A stretch of DNA of 53,394 bases from Atlantibacter hermannii (GCF_009907385.1 NZ_JAAATR010000077.1:1-53394); one strand, 5' to 3'; counted from the first letter of the stretch, positions 24,415-33,131 are shown. The notes: generated by a model not told the origin, from the sequence alone. A program made the numbers and translations.

Positions 24415-25032
24415 TCAGATCAGCTTATTCTGGCTGGCAAAGGCCAGCAGCTCGATAAGCGTTTTGCATCCCAGTTTTTCCATCAGCCGGGTTTTATAGG
24501 TGCTGACGGTTTTACCGCTGATATGCATCTGCTCGCCGATTCTGTTGTTATCGAACCCCTCCAGCATATAGCGCATCACTTTCATCTCCTGAGTGGAAAG
24601 TAACTCGAGCTTTTCGCGATCGCCTGGCGGTAGGCCGGTAAAATCATCCAGCACGAAGGGGAAATAGCTGTAGCCATTTTGCGCCGCCTGGATCGCCGCG
24701 ATGAGGGTGGTCATTTCTTCTTTTTTGCTGATGAAGGCGTGGGCGCCCGCTTCGGCGCTGCGTCGGCTGTAGTAACGATCGTTTTTCGCCGACACCACAA
24801 TCACGATGCCGGGGTAATGCTGTTTGCGCAGTTTCTCGATCAGGTCGATACCGTTAACGCCGGGGATATCGACATCAATGACGATAATATCCGGGCGTTC
24901 GTGGCGCAGCGCCTTAAGGGCTGCCGTCCCGTCTTCGAATTCATGGGTCACGGTAATGGCGTGCGCTTCCAGCATGCCGCGGATCGCCATCCGCGCCAGA
25001 GGATGATCGTCGATGATAATGGCAGTGGTCAC
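24415..25032 (-). CDS. evgA: Response regulator EvgA (NarL/FixJ family)
   Basis: A 205-residue regulator: receiver domain (about 3-120) with acidic pocket IIIDDHP, phospho-acceptor D53 in VIDVDIPGVNG and K103 in FISKKE, followed by a LuxR-type DNA-binding domain (ISGKTVSTYKTRLMEKLGCK) at about 140-205. It aligns along its whole length with E. coli EvgA, including the VSAKND, YFPF and FDNNRI segments. The start codon is GTG with GGAGG upstream. In E. coli EvgA controls acid resistance and drug efflux and sits beside emrKY; here the pair lies beside a fimbrial operon, so its regulon may differ. It is the first gene of an evgAS operon whose promoter lies in 25033-25165. Confidence 0.92.
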   Translation of the reverse strand: MTTAIIIDDHPLARMAIRGMLEAHAITVTHEFEDGTAALKALRHERPDIIVIDVDIPGVNGIDLIEKLRKQHYPGIVIVVSAKNDRYYSRRSAEAGAHAFISKKEEMTTLIAAIQAAQNGYSYFPFVLDDFTGLPPGDREKLELLSTQEMKVMRYMLEGFDNNRIGEQMHISGKTVSTYKTRLMEKLGCKTLIELLAFASQNKLI

Positions 25033-25164
25033 GGGCGACGTCCTCCTTCAGGCAGGAAACGCGGGGCGCGGGCAGACGTTTACTGAGCATAGCCCAAACC
25101 GCAGCGCAGACGACAGCACATTCACGCGATCAATAGCAAAAAGAGAGGGTTACGGCACAGAAGA

Positions 25165-25192
25165 AAAACGGCCTCCTGGGGAGGCCGTTGCG
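25165..25192 (-). terminator. Terminator of the PhoX-type gene
   Basis: A stem of AACGGCCTCC/GGAGGCCGTT with a 3-4 base loop lies directly after the stop codon at 25194 and is followed on the minus strand by TTTTTCTTC. It also insulates evgA from read-through. Confidence 0.85.
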
Positions 25193-25193
25193 G

Positions 25194-27161
25194 TTAACTG
25201 CCGATAATCCCGCCGTCGGCTTTGACAATCACCACGGTGGACGAGCGCGGACGGCTGTTTTTATCGCCGTCAGGCCAGGTAGACACGGCGGTCGGGTTCG
25301 CCGGATCGCTGATGTCATCGCCCGGTTCGCCGGGATGCTGGATATTGATAAACAGCGTGCGGTTATCCGGCGTAAAGGCGATGCCGGTGATCTCGCAGCC
25401 GCGCGGCCCGGTGAGGAAGCGGCGATACTCATTGGTGCCCGGCACGGTGGCGAGCATCTGGTTGTTGCCCATGCCCTCGTAGGCTTTTTTGTTGATGGTG
25501 CTGGACGAGACGTCGGTCTGGATCCACAGCACGCCGCGATGGTCGAACGACAGGCCGTCCGGGCTGCCGAATTCCGCGCCCTTCATCGAGCCTTTAGCTT
25601 TCTCGTCGGCGCTGTCCGGCTTGCCGCCCATCACCAGGATATCCCATTTGAACGCGGTGGACGCGGGGTCGCTGTTCTCTTCAGTCCAGTGCATGATATG
25701 GCCGTAGACGTTATTGGCGCGCGGGTTGGCGGCATCGACCGGCGTTTTGCCCTCTTTGCCGCGATCGCTGTTGTTGGTCAGGGTACAGTAGACGCTGCCG
25801 GCGGCGTGCGGATCCACCGCAATCCATTCCGGGCGGTCCATTTTGGTGGCCCCCACCACGTCAGCGGCGAGACGCGTTTTGATCAGCAGTTCGCCCTGGC
25901 TGGCGAACCCGTTGCTGGCATCCAGCCCCGATTGCCCGTAGACCAGCGGCAGCCAGCTTCCGCTGCCGTCTTCATTAAATTTCGCCACGTACAGCGTGCC
26001 CTCAGAGAGCAGATCCAGGGCGGCATCGCGCTGGCTGGCGTCGTATTTATTGGCGGAAACGAATTTGTAGATGTATTCGAATTTCTGGTCGTCGCCCATA
26101 TAGGCGACCACGCGATTATCCGCCGCCAGGGTGATGGCCGCGCCTTCATGTTTGAAACGGCCCAGCGCGGTGTGCTTGCGCGGCGTGGACTGCGGGTTGT
26201 ACGGGTCGATTTCTACCACCCAGCCGAAGCGGTTGGGTTCGTTCGGCGTGGCGTCGACGCTGAAGCGCGCGTCGGCTTCGCTCCAGCGGTAGGATTCGTC
26301 GCTGTCGCTGATGCCGTAGCGTTTTTCCAGCGGGTTCGGGGCCGCTTTCTTCACGAAAATATCCGACCAGTTCTCTTCGCAGGTCAGATAAGTGCCCCAG
26401 GGCGTATGACCATTCGCGCAGTTCTGCATGGTGCCGAGCACCGTTTCGCCCTGCGGATCGGCGTCGGTTTTCATCAGCGTATGATTTTTTGCCGGTCCGG
26501 TGAGTTTCATCGGCGTATTGACGGTGATGCGGCGCGCAAATTCAGACGGGCGTACCACGGTCCAGCTGTCGCCCTGTTTTTTCACCTCAATGACCGAAAT
26601 CCCCATGGCATTCTGCCCTTTGCGGACCTTGTCGAGGTTCCAGTTGGCCACGCCATCTTTAAACAGCAGGCCGTTATCGATGTATTCGTGGTTCATCGCC
26701 AGTAGCCCGTGGTGCGGATCGTCGCCGCCCAGCGGCAGGCTGAACCAGGCCATCCCGTCGTGGTGCATGCCCGCCTGCGCGGCCTGCTCATCGGTGGTAT
26801 TGCTGCCGTCGGTTTTGAACTCCGGCAGGTTGTCCTTTAAGCCCACCGCATCGCCCCAGCGATAGAACGGGCGCGCCACGTACCCCTCCGGCACGCGCAC
26901 CGTATCGTCGGTAGAAACCGCGATACTGGTGAAACCCAGCGAGGAAGGACGGGCCATCGCGGTTTCCACCGCCCAGGCCGCTGGCGATTTCATGAGTGCC
27001 GGGAAAGAGACCGCCGCACCGGCCACCACGCCCATCTGTAAGAAACGACGGCGGCTTAAAAAGGCGTTGGCAACATCGGAAAACACGGGGTTGGCGCTGC
27101 GGTTACTGATTTCGTCGCTGTGTTCCTGTTTAAACAGCGGCTTGAGGGGTCTGCTCATCAT
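25194..27161 (-). CDS. Tat-exported PhoX-family phosphatase (DUF839)
   Basis: A 655-residue protein with a twin-arginine signal (SRRRFLQMG at about residues 36-44, then a hydrophobic stretch ending AAWA). The mature part is a PhoX-type six-bladed propeller, with GMHHDGMAWFSLP, GLLAMNHEYID, LTCEENWSD and EFGSPDGLSFD as conserved metal-site segments. PhoX enzymes are calcium/iron-dependent alkaline phosphatases exported folded to the periplasm. The length is normal. The ATG at 27161 has AGGAAG upstream. It stands alone between evgA and the receptor gene, with its own terminator. No Pho box could be recognised upstream, so phosphate control is not shown. Some DUF839 proteins have no proven phosphatase activity. 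Confidence 0.87.
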   Translation of the reverse strand: MMSRPLKPLFKQEHSDEISNRSANPVFSDVANAFLSRRRFLQMGVVAGAAVSFPALMKSPAAWAVETAMARPSSLGFTSIAVSTDDTVRVPEGYVARPFYRWGDAVGLKDNLPEFKTDGSNTTDEQAAQAGMHHDGMAWFSLPLGGDDPHHGLLAMNHEYIDNGLLFKDGVANWNLDKVRKGQNAMGISVIEVKKQGDSWTVVRPSEFARRITVNTPMKLTGPAKNHTLMKTDADPQGETVLGTMQNCANGHTPWGTYLTCEENWSDIFVKKAAPNPLEKRYGISDSDESYRWSEADARFSVDATPNEPNRFGWVVEIDPYNPQSTPRKHTALGRFKHEGAAITLAADNRVVAYMGDDQKFEYIYKFVSANKYDASQRDAALDLLSEGTLYVAKFNEDGSGSWLPLVYGQSGLDASNGFASQGELLIKTRLAADVVGATKMDRPEWIAVDPHAAGSVYCTLTNNSDRGKEGKTPVDAANPRANNVYGHIMHWTEENSDPASTAFKWDILVMGGKPDSADEKAKGSMKGAEFGSPDGLSFDHRGVLWIQTDVSSSTINKKAYEGMGNNQMLATVPGTNEYRRFLTGPRGCEITGIAFTPDNRTLFINIQHPGEPGDDISDPANPTAVSTWPDGDKNSRPRSSTVVIVKADGGIIGS

Positions 27162-27233
27162 GGCTTCCTGTCGGTATTGTTATCAGAAGTGAGCAGTGTA
27201 AGAAGGTTTTATTACAAATTTATAACAATGAGA

Positions 27234-27253
27234 AAAGGGGCTTATCGCCCCTT
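27234..27253 (-). terminator. Probable terminator of the TonB receptor gene
   Basis: A stem of AAGGGGC/GCCCCTT with a 5-base loop follows the receptor stop codon at 27260 and is followed on the minus strand by TTCTCATT. The T-run is weak. Confidence 0.6.
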
Positions 27254-27259
27254 ACTGTT

Positions 27260-29458
27260 TTAGAAGTCGTAACTCATCGATACTTTCAGGGTTCGCGGCT
27301 CGCCCTGGAAGATGTAGGTGCCGCCGTCATCCACGCTCGACCAGTAGTTCTCGTTGGTGACGTTATCCACGCCCACCCGCAAGGTCATTTCGTTGCGATC
27401 CTGATTCAGCTGCATTTTGTAGCGAACGCCCAAATCCAGCGTGGTGTAAGCGTCGAGTTTTTTGGTGTTCGCCGCGTTGGCGTATTGCGATCCGGTACGG
27501 TTAACGCGCGCCGTGGCGGTCAACCCCTGTACCGGCTGGATGTCGTATTCCGCGCCCAGCACCATCACATACGACGGGATGCCGATCGGGTCATTGCCTT
27601 TATTGACGCCGTTTTGCGTTTTGGTCAACTCGGCGTCAATCCAGGTCGCGCTGCCGTTAACGCGCAGGCCCAGCATCGGTTCGCCGAACACGTTCAGCTC
27701 AATGCCGCGGTTACGCTGTTCGCCGTCCATTTTCCAGGTTGGCAAGGCATCGGGATCGCTGGAGGCGACGTTAAAGCCCGACGGCTTTTTGATTTCATAC
27801 AGCGCCAGCGAGCCGCCGATGCGGCCATAGTCCATTTTCACGCCCACTTCGTTTTGCTTCGAATGAACGATGTCCGTGCTTTCGCCATAGTTGGTGGTGC
27901 CTTTCGGCGCGGCCTGGCCAGGCTGTAGCGCTTCGGTGTGGTTGGCGTAGAACGAGACCTCATCCCAGGCTTTGTACACCAGGCCGTAAGTCGGCATCCA
28001 GCGGCTCTGGTCATAGCGCGAGTTGGCGGTCTCCGCGCCGGTGGCGTTGCTGTAGTTACGCACCACCACTTTCTGATGGCGCGCCCCCAGGGTCAGCAAC
28101 AGTTTGTCGTCCAGCACGCCCAGGGTATCGCTCAGCAGCCAGCCCTGAGTGCGGGTGCGGCCGGTGGTGAGCGGATCGCTGTAATTACCGCCTTTCAGAT
28201 CGGCATCCGGCATCGGCACATCTTGCGGATGATAAATATTCACCGGTACCGCCGGGTTTTTCGACAGCATCGTCCAGGCGATATTGTCGCGGCGCAGCAG
28301 CGCGGAGTAGCCGACGTTCACTTTATGGGAGACGAAGCCGGTATCGAAATTGCCGCGAATGCCGCCCATGCCGCTGTAGGAATCGCGGATGGCGTTGGTA
28401 TCCAGACGGCCGATCGTGGCGTTGCCGTTGACGTTATTCACTTTCGGCGAACTGTAGATCCCGGTTTCATGGCTGTGCTGCATGCCGAATCCGAGATAAG
28501 TGGTCCAGTTGTCGGTCAGATCGTATTCGGCGCGCGCCAGGCCGAACTCGTTTTCGATATTGCTGTAGCCCCACTTCTGGGCGTAGTTACTGGTATTGCG
28601 CGGCGGATCGGGTATGAAGTCTACGGCGCTGACGTTCACGCCCACGGTGCCGCCATGGAAGGTCTTTTTCTGGTAGCCCATGTCCAGCGAGCCGCGCAGG
28701 CGGTCGCCTTTGTAATCCAGCCCAATCGAGGCCAGGGTGGTGCGGCGCTTATCGTCTTCAATCGGGCTTTCGCCTTCGCGATGCAGCAGGTTAACCCGCG
28801 CGCCGAACTGGTTGTTATCGCCGAAGCGGCGGCCTGCATCCATCGAACCGCCCACCTGAGAGGCGGAGGTGTAATCCACGCCGACGCGGGTAACCGGCGT
28901 GTCGGTGGCGTGTTTCGGCTCCAGGTTGATCATCCCGCCCACGCCGGAAGAGGCGGCGCCGTTGACCAGCGCGTTGGCGCCTTTAAAGATTTCCACACGC
29001 TCCAGCATGGCGGCATCCACCACCTGGCGCGGTACGACGCCCGCCAGGCCGCCGAAAGTCATGTCATCGCCATCCAGCTTGAAGCCGCGAATGCGGTAGG
29101 TTTCAGCATAGTTGCCGTAACCCTGCACGTTCTGCACGCCCGCGTCATTGCTGACGACATCGGCAATGGTTTTCGCCTGCTGATCGTCAATCAGCTTCGA
29201 CGTGTAGCCGATAACGTTAAAGGGCACGTCCATGGCGCTTTGTTCACCCAGCATTCCCAGTCGCCCGCCGTTGGCCATCTGGCCGTCAAGGAAAGCCGGA
29301 ACCAGCTCATCACCGCCGGGCGTAAAGTCGCTCCCGGAAGCCTGGACCACAATGGTGTCTTCCTGACTTGTTTTAGCGGTTTCCGCGGTAGCCGCCTGCG
29401 CGCCCTGCACAGTCGCGCCAATCGCCAGCGCCAGTAGTGTTTTCGTTTTTGCGTTCAT
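27260..29458 (-). CDS. TonB-dependent siderophore receptor
   Basis: A 732-residue outer membrane receptor. It has a signal peptide (1-22), a TonB box (EDTIVVQA, about 33-40), a plug domain with the conserved YRIRGFKLDGDD, VERVEIFKGANALVNGAASS and GVGGMINLEPK segments, and a 22-strand barrel ending in YDF with the terminal phenylalanine required for assembly. The layout matches ferric-hydroxamate or ferrichrome-type receptors (FhuE/FcuA/FoxA group), but the ligand cannot be read from sequence. It follows the YncE-like lipoprotein gene by 49 bases and is probably co-transcribed from a Fur-like promoter at about 30790-30820. Expression is therefore expected under iron limitation. Confidence 0.92.
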   Translation of the reverse strand: MNAKTKTLLALAIGATVQGAQAATAETAKTSQEDTIVVQASGSDFTPGGDELVPAFLDGQMANGGRLGMLGEQSAMDVPFNVIGYTSKLIDDQQAKTIADVVSNDAGVQNVQGYGNYAETYRIRGFKLDGDDMTFGGLAGVVPRQVVDAAMLERVEIFKGANALVNGAASSGVGGMINLEPKHATDTPVTRVGVDYTSASQVGGSMDAGRRFGDNNQFGARVNLLHREGESPIEDDKRRTTLASIGLDYKGDRLRGSLDMGYQKKTFHGGTVGVNVSAVDFIPDPPRNTSNYAQKWGYSNIENEFGLARAEYDLTDNWTTYLGFGMQHSHETGIYSSPKVNNVNGNATIGRLDTNAIRDSYSGMGGIRGNFDTGFVSHKVNVGYSALLRRDNIAWTMLSKNPAVPVNIYHPQDVPMPDADLKGGNYSDPLTTGRTRTQGWLLSDTLGVLDDKLLLTLGARHQKVVVRNYSNATGAETANSRYDQSRWMPTYGLVYKAWDEVSFYANHTEALQPGQAAPKGTTNYGESTDIVHSKQNEVGVKMDYGRIGGSLALYEIKKPSGFNVASSDPDALPTWKMDGEQRNRGIELNVFGEPMLGLRVNGSATWIDAELTKTQNGVNKGNDPIGIPSYVMVLGAEYDIQPVQGLTATARVNRTGSQYANAANTKKLDAYTTLDLGVRYKMQLNQDRNEMTLRVGVDNVTNENYWSSVDDGGTYIFQGEPRTLKVSMSYDF

Positions 29459-29507
29459 ACCTGGTGACTCAAAAAATGCAAAAGAGAATGCCCTTTAACA
29501 GAGCGGT

Positions 29508-30593
29508 TTATTGATTGAGCGAAATTCGCACAATGCTGTCCGGGCCTTTAGTGGAGTGATCCTTGTTAAAGCCCTGTTTGACGGTGACGTACAGCGTTTG
29601 CCCGTCGGCGGAGAGCAGCAGGCTGTTCGGGTGCGGCGGCAGATCGAACTGCTTTTTCACCGTGTAACGGGTCGCGTCAAGCACCAGCACTTTTCCGCTT
29701 TCACGCTGTGAAAGGTAGATTTCGTGGCGCTTCGGGTTGAACTTCACGCCCAGGGTATCGCCGGTATCCAACTGTTTGATCACCTTGCCGGAATGGATAT
29801 CCAGCACCAGTGTGGTTTTGGCTTTCGAATTGTCCGTAACGAACAGGCGGCCCGTTTCAGGATCTTCCGCCAGGTTCAGCAGCAGCGCCTTGTCCACGCC
29901 GAGCGGCGCCCAGCGCTGTTCGATGCGCTGCGTTTTCGGGTTAATCACCAGGATTTCGCCGCCGCCGTTAGCCGCGTAAAGGCGCTGAGTCTGGGCGGAA
30001 TAATGCAAGCCGGTGACCCATTTCCCCGCGTTGTCGATGCGTTTTTTCAGCTTCATGGTGCTGGCGTCAACCACCCAGATCACCGCCGGATCGGCAACGC
30101 CGCCCACGTACAGCAGGTCGTCATGCAGCAGGATTTCACGCGCGCCGTAAGGGAAGCCCTCTTTATTACGCTCTTTAAACAGGGTACGGGTTTTCACTTT
30201 GCCGGTTGCGGTATCCAGCGCGCTGATGCCGCCGTCCAGCGAGTTGGTCACATACAGGGTGCTGCCGTCAGGGGAAATCGCCGCGCCGAAGTTTTTCAAA
30301 TCGGTATGGGCTTCGCCGATGGTTTTCAGCGTTTTGGGATCGAGCTTGTAAACCACGCCGCCCTGCACGTCTTTGAAACTTAACGCACTGGCGACATACA
30401 GCGCATCGCCTGCCGGGTTGATGACCATTTCATACAGGCCGTTCGCCAGTTCCCGCTGTTCAACGGTTTGATTTTTCTCCACGGCCTGAGTGGCAGGCGC
30501 GGCGACGGCTTTTGTGGGCTGCGCTTTATGCGCGGCGCAGCTGGCCAGGGACGCGGCAACGGCAAGCGCCAGCAGCGTGTGTTTGATTTTCAA
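29508..30593 (-). CDS. YncE-like beta-propeller lipoprotein
   Basis: A 361-residue seven-bladed propeller protein with repeated YVTN-like units (LYVTNSLDGGISALD, LYVGGVADPAVIWVVD, LYAANGGGEILVIN, LFVTDNSKAKTTLVLD). It aligns with E. coli YncE, but its signal sequence ends in LASC, a lipobox, so it is probably an outer membrane lipoprotein with C at about residue 19. I chose TTG 30593: AAGGAG lies 6 bases upstream, while the ATG at 30614 has no such site. In E. coli yncE lies next to the TonB receptor gene yncD; here the pair is in one operon with a siderophore receptor. YncE binds DNA in vitro and is Fur-linked in E. coli; its physiological role is unclear. Confidence 0.85.
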   Translation of the reverse strand: MKIKHTLLALAVAASLASCAAHKAQPTKAVAAPATQAVEKNQTVEQRELANGLYEMVINPAGDALYVASALSFKDVQGGVVYKLDPKTLKTIGEAHTDLKNFGAAISPDGSTLYVTNSLDGGISALDTATGKVKTRTLFKERNKEGFPYGAREILLHDDLLYVGGVADPAVIWVVDASTMKLKKRIDNAGKWVTGLHYSAQTQRLYAANGGGEILVINPKTQRIEQRWAPLGVDKALLLNLAEDPETGRLFVTDNSKAKTTLVLDIHSGKVIKQLDTGDTLGVKFNPKRHEIYLSQRESGKVLVLDATRYTVKKQFDLPPHPNSLLLSADGQTLYVTVKQGFNKDHSTKGPDSIVRISLNQ

Positions 30594-30673
30594 TGCAAGC
30601 TCCTTGCTAACCATCCTGACGCGGGCGGTTAACCGCAGGCGAAAAGCGCCAGAACAGGAAGAGATTAAGTTAA

Positions 30674-30719
30674 CCGGTTATTACTCAACCGCTTTCGGGC
30701 CACGGTTGAGTAATACCGG
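30674..30719. repeat. Long inverted repeat in the leader of the YncE-like gene
   Basis: The arms 30674-30691 and 30703-30719 pair over 17 positions with one bulged T, around an 11-base loop. It lies between the Fur-like site and the start codon, so it would fold in the 5' leader of the iron-type operon. No T-run follows on either strand, so it is not an intrinsic terminator. Confidence 0.7.
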
Positions 30720-30791
30720 TCATGTTTTAAGGATTTATTTGCCTTGTCGGCGCGAGGGGTGAGGCGCACCCGCCCCGCCATGAAAAAGCAA

Positions 30792-30820
30792 ATGAGAATT
30801 GTACGCATTTACTTTCTCAT
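30792..30820 (-). promoter_or_regulatory. Fur-like operator of the YncE/receptor operon
   Basis: ATGAGAA (30792-30798) and TTCTCAT (30814-30820) form an inverted repeat around a GTACGCATT segment, with the AATGAGAATT pattern typical of enterobacterial Fur boxes. It lies about 200 bases before the start codon of the first gene. It is a partial match to the 19-base Fur consensus. Confidence 0.5.
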
Positions 30821-30984
30821 GGCAAGCGTTGTGGCCCATTGAGGGGAAGTGAGAGGCATGGGGTAATACAGAATTATCGGGGGATAAACGCAAATAACCC
30901 GGTCATCCACGGATTATGGCTATGATTACAGAGAAAAGCGTTACCGGGAACGCATCCCGGCAGCAGTATCCGCCAGGCTGTTTT

Positions 30985-31418
30985 TTAACGGGGTTTTACA
31001 TAGCGCATATGCAAAAGCGGGAAAGGTCGACCCTGGCCGTCCAGCGCGGAACGCCCAATCACCTCAAATCCACAATGTTGATAGAACGCCAGCGCCTGCG
31101 GATTGTGTTCATTCACGTCCAACTGGTTCGCGCCCTGCTCCATCGCCCACGTCAGTAACGCGCGGCCAATACCCTTCCCCGGCTGCTGGCATCAATAAAC
31201 AGCATTTCAATCGCCTCGCCAGCCAGGCCAACAAAGCCCTGGATTTGGCCCTGCGGATCGCGCCAGACGCGTAATGTCACCATCGGGAAATAGTCAGGGA
31301 TTTGGGCGCGTAGCGCAGCGATATCCTGGTCGGAGAGAAAATCATGGGTCGCGCGCACGGCGCTTTCCCAGACCGGGATCAGCGCGGGGAATTCCTGCGG
31401 CGTAATGGTGGTAATCAT
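30985..31418 (-). pseudogene. GNAT acetyltransferase with a frameshift (YjaB-like)
   Basis: The first frame (ATG 31418 with AAGGA upstream) reads MITTITPQEFPALIPVW ... LFIDASSRG and then stops at 31152. The second half of a GNAT domain follows in another frame: GIGRALLTWAMEQGANQLDV, then NEHNPQALAFYQHCGFEVIG, ending RYVKPR at 30985. One base is missing in the C-run at 31177-31180, exactly in the acetyl-CoA-binding loop RGKGIGR. With the base restored, the protein would be about 145 residues, the length of E. coli YjaB, an N-acetyltransferase. Everything else is intact, so the mutation is recent or is a sequencing error. Confidence 0.85.
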
Positions 31419-31475
31419 AATCATCCTTAATAAGACAAGGATGAAGCATATCAGAGAAGGAATAACAGAGTTAAA

Positions 31476-31500
31476 AAAACCCGCTCAATGGCGGGTTTTT
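31476..31500. terminator. Bidirectional terminator between the cold-shock and acetyltransferase genes
   Basis: A stem of AACCCGC/GCGGGTT with a short loop has an A-run on the left and a T-run on the right, so it can work on both strands. On the minus strand it ends the cold-shock transcript. Confidence 0.8.
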
Positions 31501-31568
31501 ATCGCTTTATTTAACTGCTCGGGTTAAACCGTCTTCGCTATCGTAAATTCAAGCGAGAGAGTCAACAC

Positions 31569-31781
31569 TTACAGAACAACAACGTTCGCAGCAGCCGGGC
31601 CTTTAGCGCCGTTCTCGATAGAGAATTCTACTTTCTGGTTGTCTTCCAGAACTTTAAAGCCGTTAGTCTGGATTGCGGAGAAGTGTACGAACACGTCTTT
31701 GCCGCCGTTGTCAGGAGTGATGAAGCCGAAGCCTTTATCAGCGTTGAACCATTTTACTAAACCAGTCATTTTATTAGACAT
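31569..31781 (-). CDS. Cold-shock protein, CspA family (CspG-like)
   Basis: A 70-residue single cold-shock domain with the two RNA-binding motifs KGFGFI and DVFVHF. The sequence [20 protein letters not shown] and the segments NQKVEFSIE and AAANVV are closest to CspG among the E. coli paralogues. It is an RNA chaperone that melts RNA structure at low temperature. It has a long leader (about 175 bases) with a cold-box-like sequence, the mark of cold-inducible csp genes. Assignment to cspG rather than another paralogue is tentative. Confidence 0.93.
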   Translation of the reverse strand: MSNKMTGLVKWFNADKGFGFITPDNGGKDVFVHFSAIQTNGFKVLEDNQKVEFSIENGAKGPAAANVVVL

Positions 31782-31940
31782 TGATACTTCCTCGAAAAAA
31801 TAAAGTGCCGCTCGATGCGGATATCGTGGCTCGCGTTGCAGAATTAACTTATTTAGAAGCTTAGGAGGAGACTCACGAGAAGGGGTATCAAAGATAACGC
31901 TCTAACTGAGGACTGCTTTACTAAAACTGCTTTCATAAGG

Positions 31941-31991
31941 TCTGTCTGACAAACCGAGGGCAATCATACAGGGGTAGAATAGTTTAGCAAG
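31941..31991 (-). promoter_or_regulatory. Cold-shock promoter and cold box
   Basis: On the minus strand a TTGCTA-like -35 near 31985-31990 is followed after 16 bases by the -10 TATGAT (31968-31963). Shortly downstream lies TGTCAGACAGA (31951-31941), close to the E. coli cold box TGACGTACAGA at the start of cspA-type leaders. The transcript would carry a leader of about 175 bases. Confidence 0.65.
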
Positions 31992-32053
31992 AACTATTTT
32001 CATCTGGCCGGTTCAGCAATGATTTCATGATGTTTCAGCGTCTCGCTTGAAAT

Positions 32054-32079
32054 CGCGGAGCCTGAAACCAGGCTCCGCG
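32054..32079 (-). terminator. Terminator of ansB
   Basis: An 11-base stem (GCGGAGCCTG and its complement, with one more flanking pair) and a 4-base loop directly follow the ansB stop. The T-rich tail is short (ATTT), so termination may be partial. Confidence 0.65.
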
Positions 32080-32084
32080 GTGGA

Positions 32085-33131
32085 TCAATACTGGTTGAAC
32101 AGGGTCTGGATTTGTTGCGGATCGCTGGTCTGCGTCAAAGCCAGTTGCAGTAATACGCGCGCTTTTTGCGGGTTCAGCGTCCCGGAGGCGACAAAGCCAT
32201 ATTTGGCGTCATCCACTTCGGCATCCTGCGTGGTAGAGCCCGTCGGTACGCGCGATGACCGCACCACGGCGACGCCATTATGCGCAGCAGTAGCAAGGCT
32301 ATCAAATACGGTTTTATACAGGTTGCCGTTACCGACTCCTGCGCTGACGATGCCTTTATAACCGCCCTCCACCAGCGCTTTCACCGGTAGATCCGATGCG
32401 TTGGCGTAGTTGTAGACGATCCCGACTTTCGGCAGCTCCGTCAGGTTATTGACGTTAAAGGGCGTCTGGGTGGTGTGTTTACGGGCTGGGGCACGCTGGT
32501 AATCGACTTTGCCATTATGGATATAACCCAGCGGGCCAAAGTTAACGCCTTTAAAGGTGGCGACATCGGTGGTGTTGGTTTTGGTGACGTCGCGGCCATC
32601 CAGCACCGTATCGTTCATCGCCACCAGCACCCCGCGATTGGCGGATTGCGGATCGGCGGCGGTAATCACCGCGTTATACAGATTGAACGGACCGTCTGCG
32701 CTCATGGCGGTAGAAGGACGCATGGCACCGACCATCACCACCGGCTTATTGCATTTGACCGTTAAATCCAGGAAGTACGCGGTCTCCTCCATGGTGTCGG
32801 TGCCGTGAGTGATCACAAATCCATCGGTGCTGTCGCAGCTGCTGTTGATCTTCTTCGCCAGCGTCAGCCAGACCTCATCGTTCATATCCTGAGAGCCGAT
32901 GCTGACCACCTGCTCGCCTTTAATTTGCGCGATGGACTTCAATTCCGGTACGGCATCCACCAGGTTTTCAACTGTAACTTTACCCGCCTTGTACGCGGAC
33001 TGCGTGGCTGATGCCCCACCGCCTGCGATGGTCCCGCCGGTTGCCAGAATGGTGATATGAGGTAAAGCCAGCGCGGCGCTGCTGCATCCCATCACAAAAG
33101 CCGCCAGAATCGTCTTTCTAAATAACGCCAT
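32085..33131 (-). CDS. ansB: L-asparaginase II, periplasmic
   Basis: A 348-residue enzyme, the exact length of E. coli AnsB, with a signal peptide (1-22, ending AALA). The catalytic threonines lie in ITILATGGTIAGGG (about residues 25-38) and VITHGTDTMEETAYF (about 107-121), with SADGPFNLYNAV also conserved. It hydrolyses L-asparagine to aspartate and ammonia in the periplasm. ATG 33131 has GGAGAG 8 bases upstream; an in-frame upstream ATG at 33146 would spoil the signal peptide. In E. coli ansB is activated by CRP and FNR in anaerobiosis. Only an AATGTGACA half-site is visible upstream here. The gene is single, with a terminator directly after it. Confidence 0.97.
   Translation of the reverse strand: MALFRKTILAAFVMGCSSAALALPHITILATGGTIAGGGASATQSAYKAGKVTVENLVDAVPELKSIAQIKGEQVVSIGSQDMNDEVWLTLAKKINSSCDSTDGFVITHGTDTMEETAYFLDLTVKCNKPVVMVGAMRPSTAMSADGPFNLYNAVITAADPQSANRGVLVAMNDTVLDGRDVTKTNTTDVATFKGVNFGPLGYIHNGKVDYQRAPARKHTTQTPFNVNNLTELPKVGIVYNYANASDLPVKALVEGGYKGIVSAGVGNGNLYKTVFDSLATAAHNGVAVVRSSRVPTGSTTQDAEVDDAKYGFVASGTLNPQKARVLLQLALTQTSDPQQIQTLFNQY

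Noticed and set aside
25188..26705. A 505-codon open frame on the plus strand
   Set aside because: It is antisense to the PhoX-type gene, has no family resemblance, and reflects the GC-rich codon use of that gene.
27938..29437. A 499-codon open frame on the plus strand
   Set aside because: It is the antisense shadow of the TonB receptor gene.
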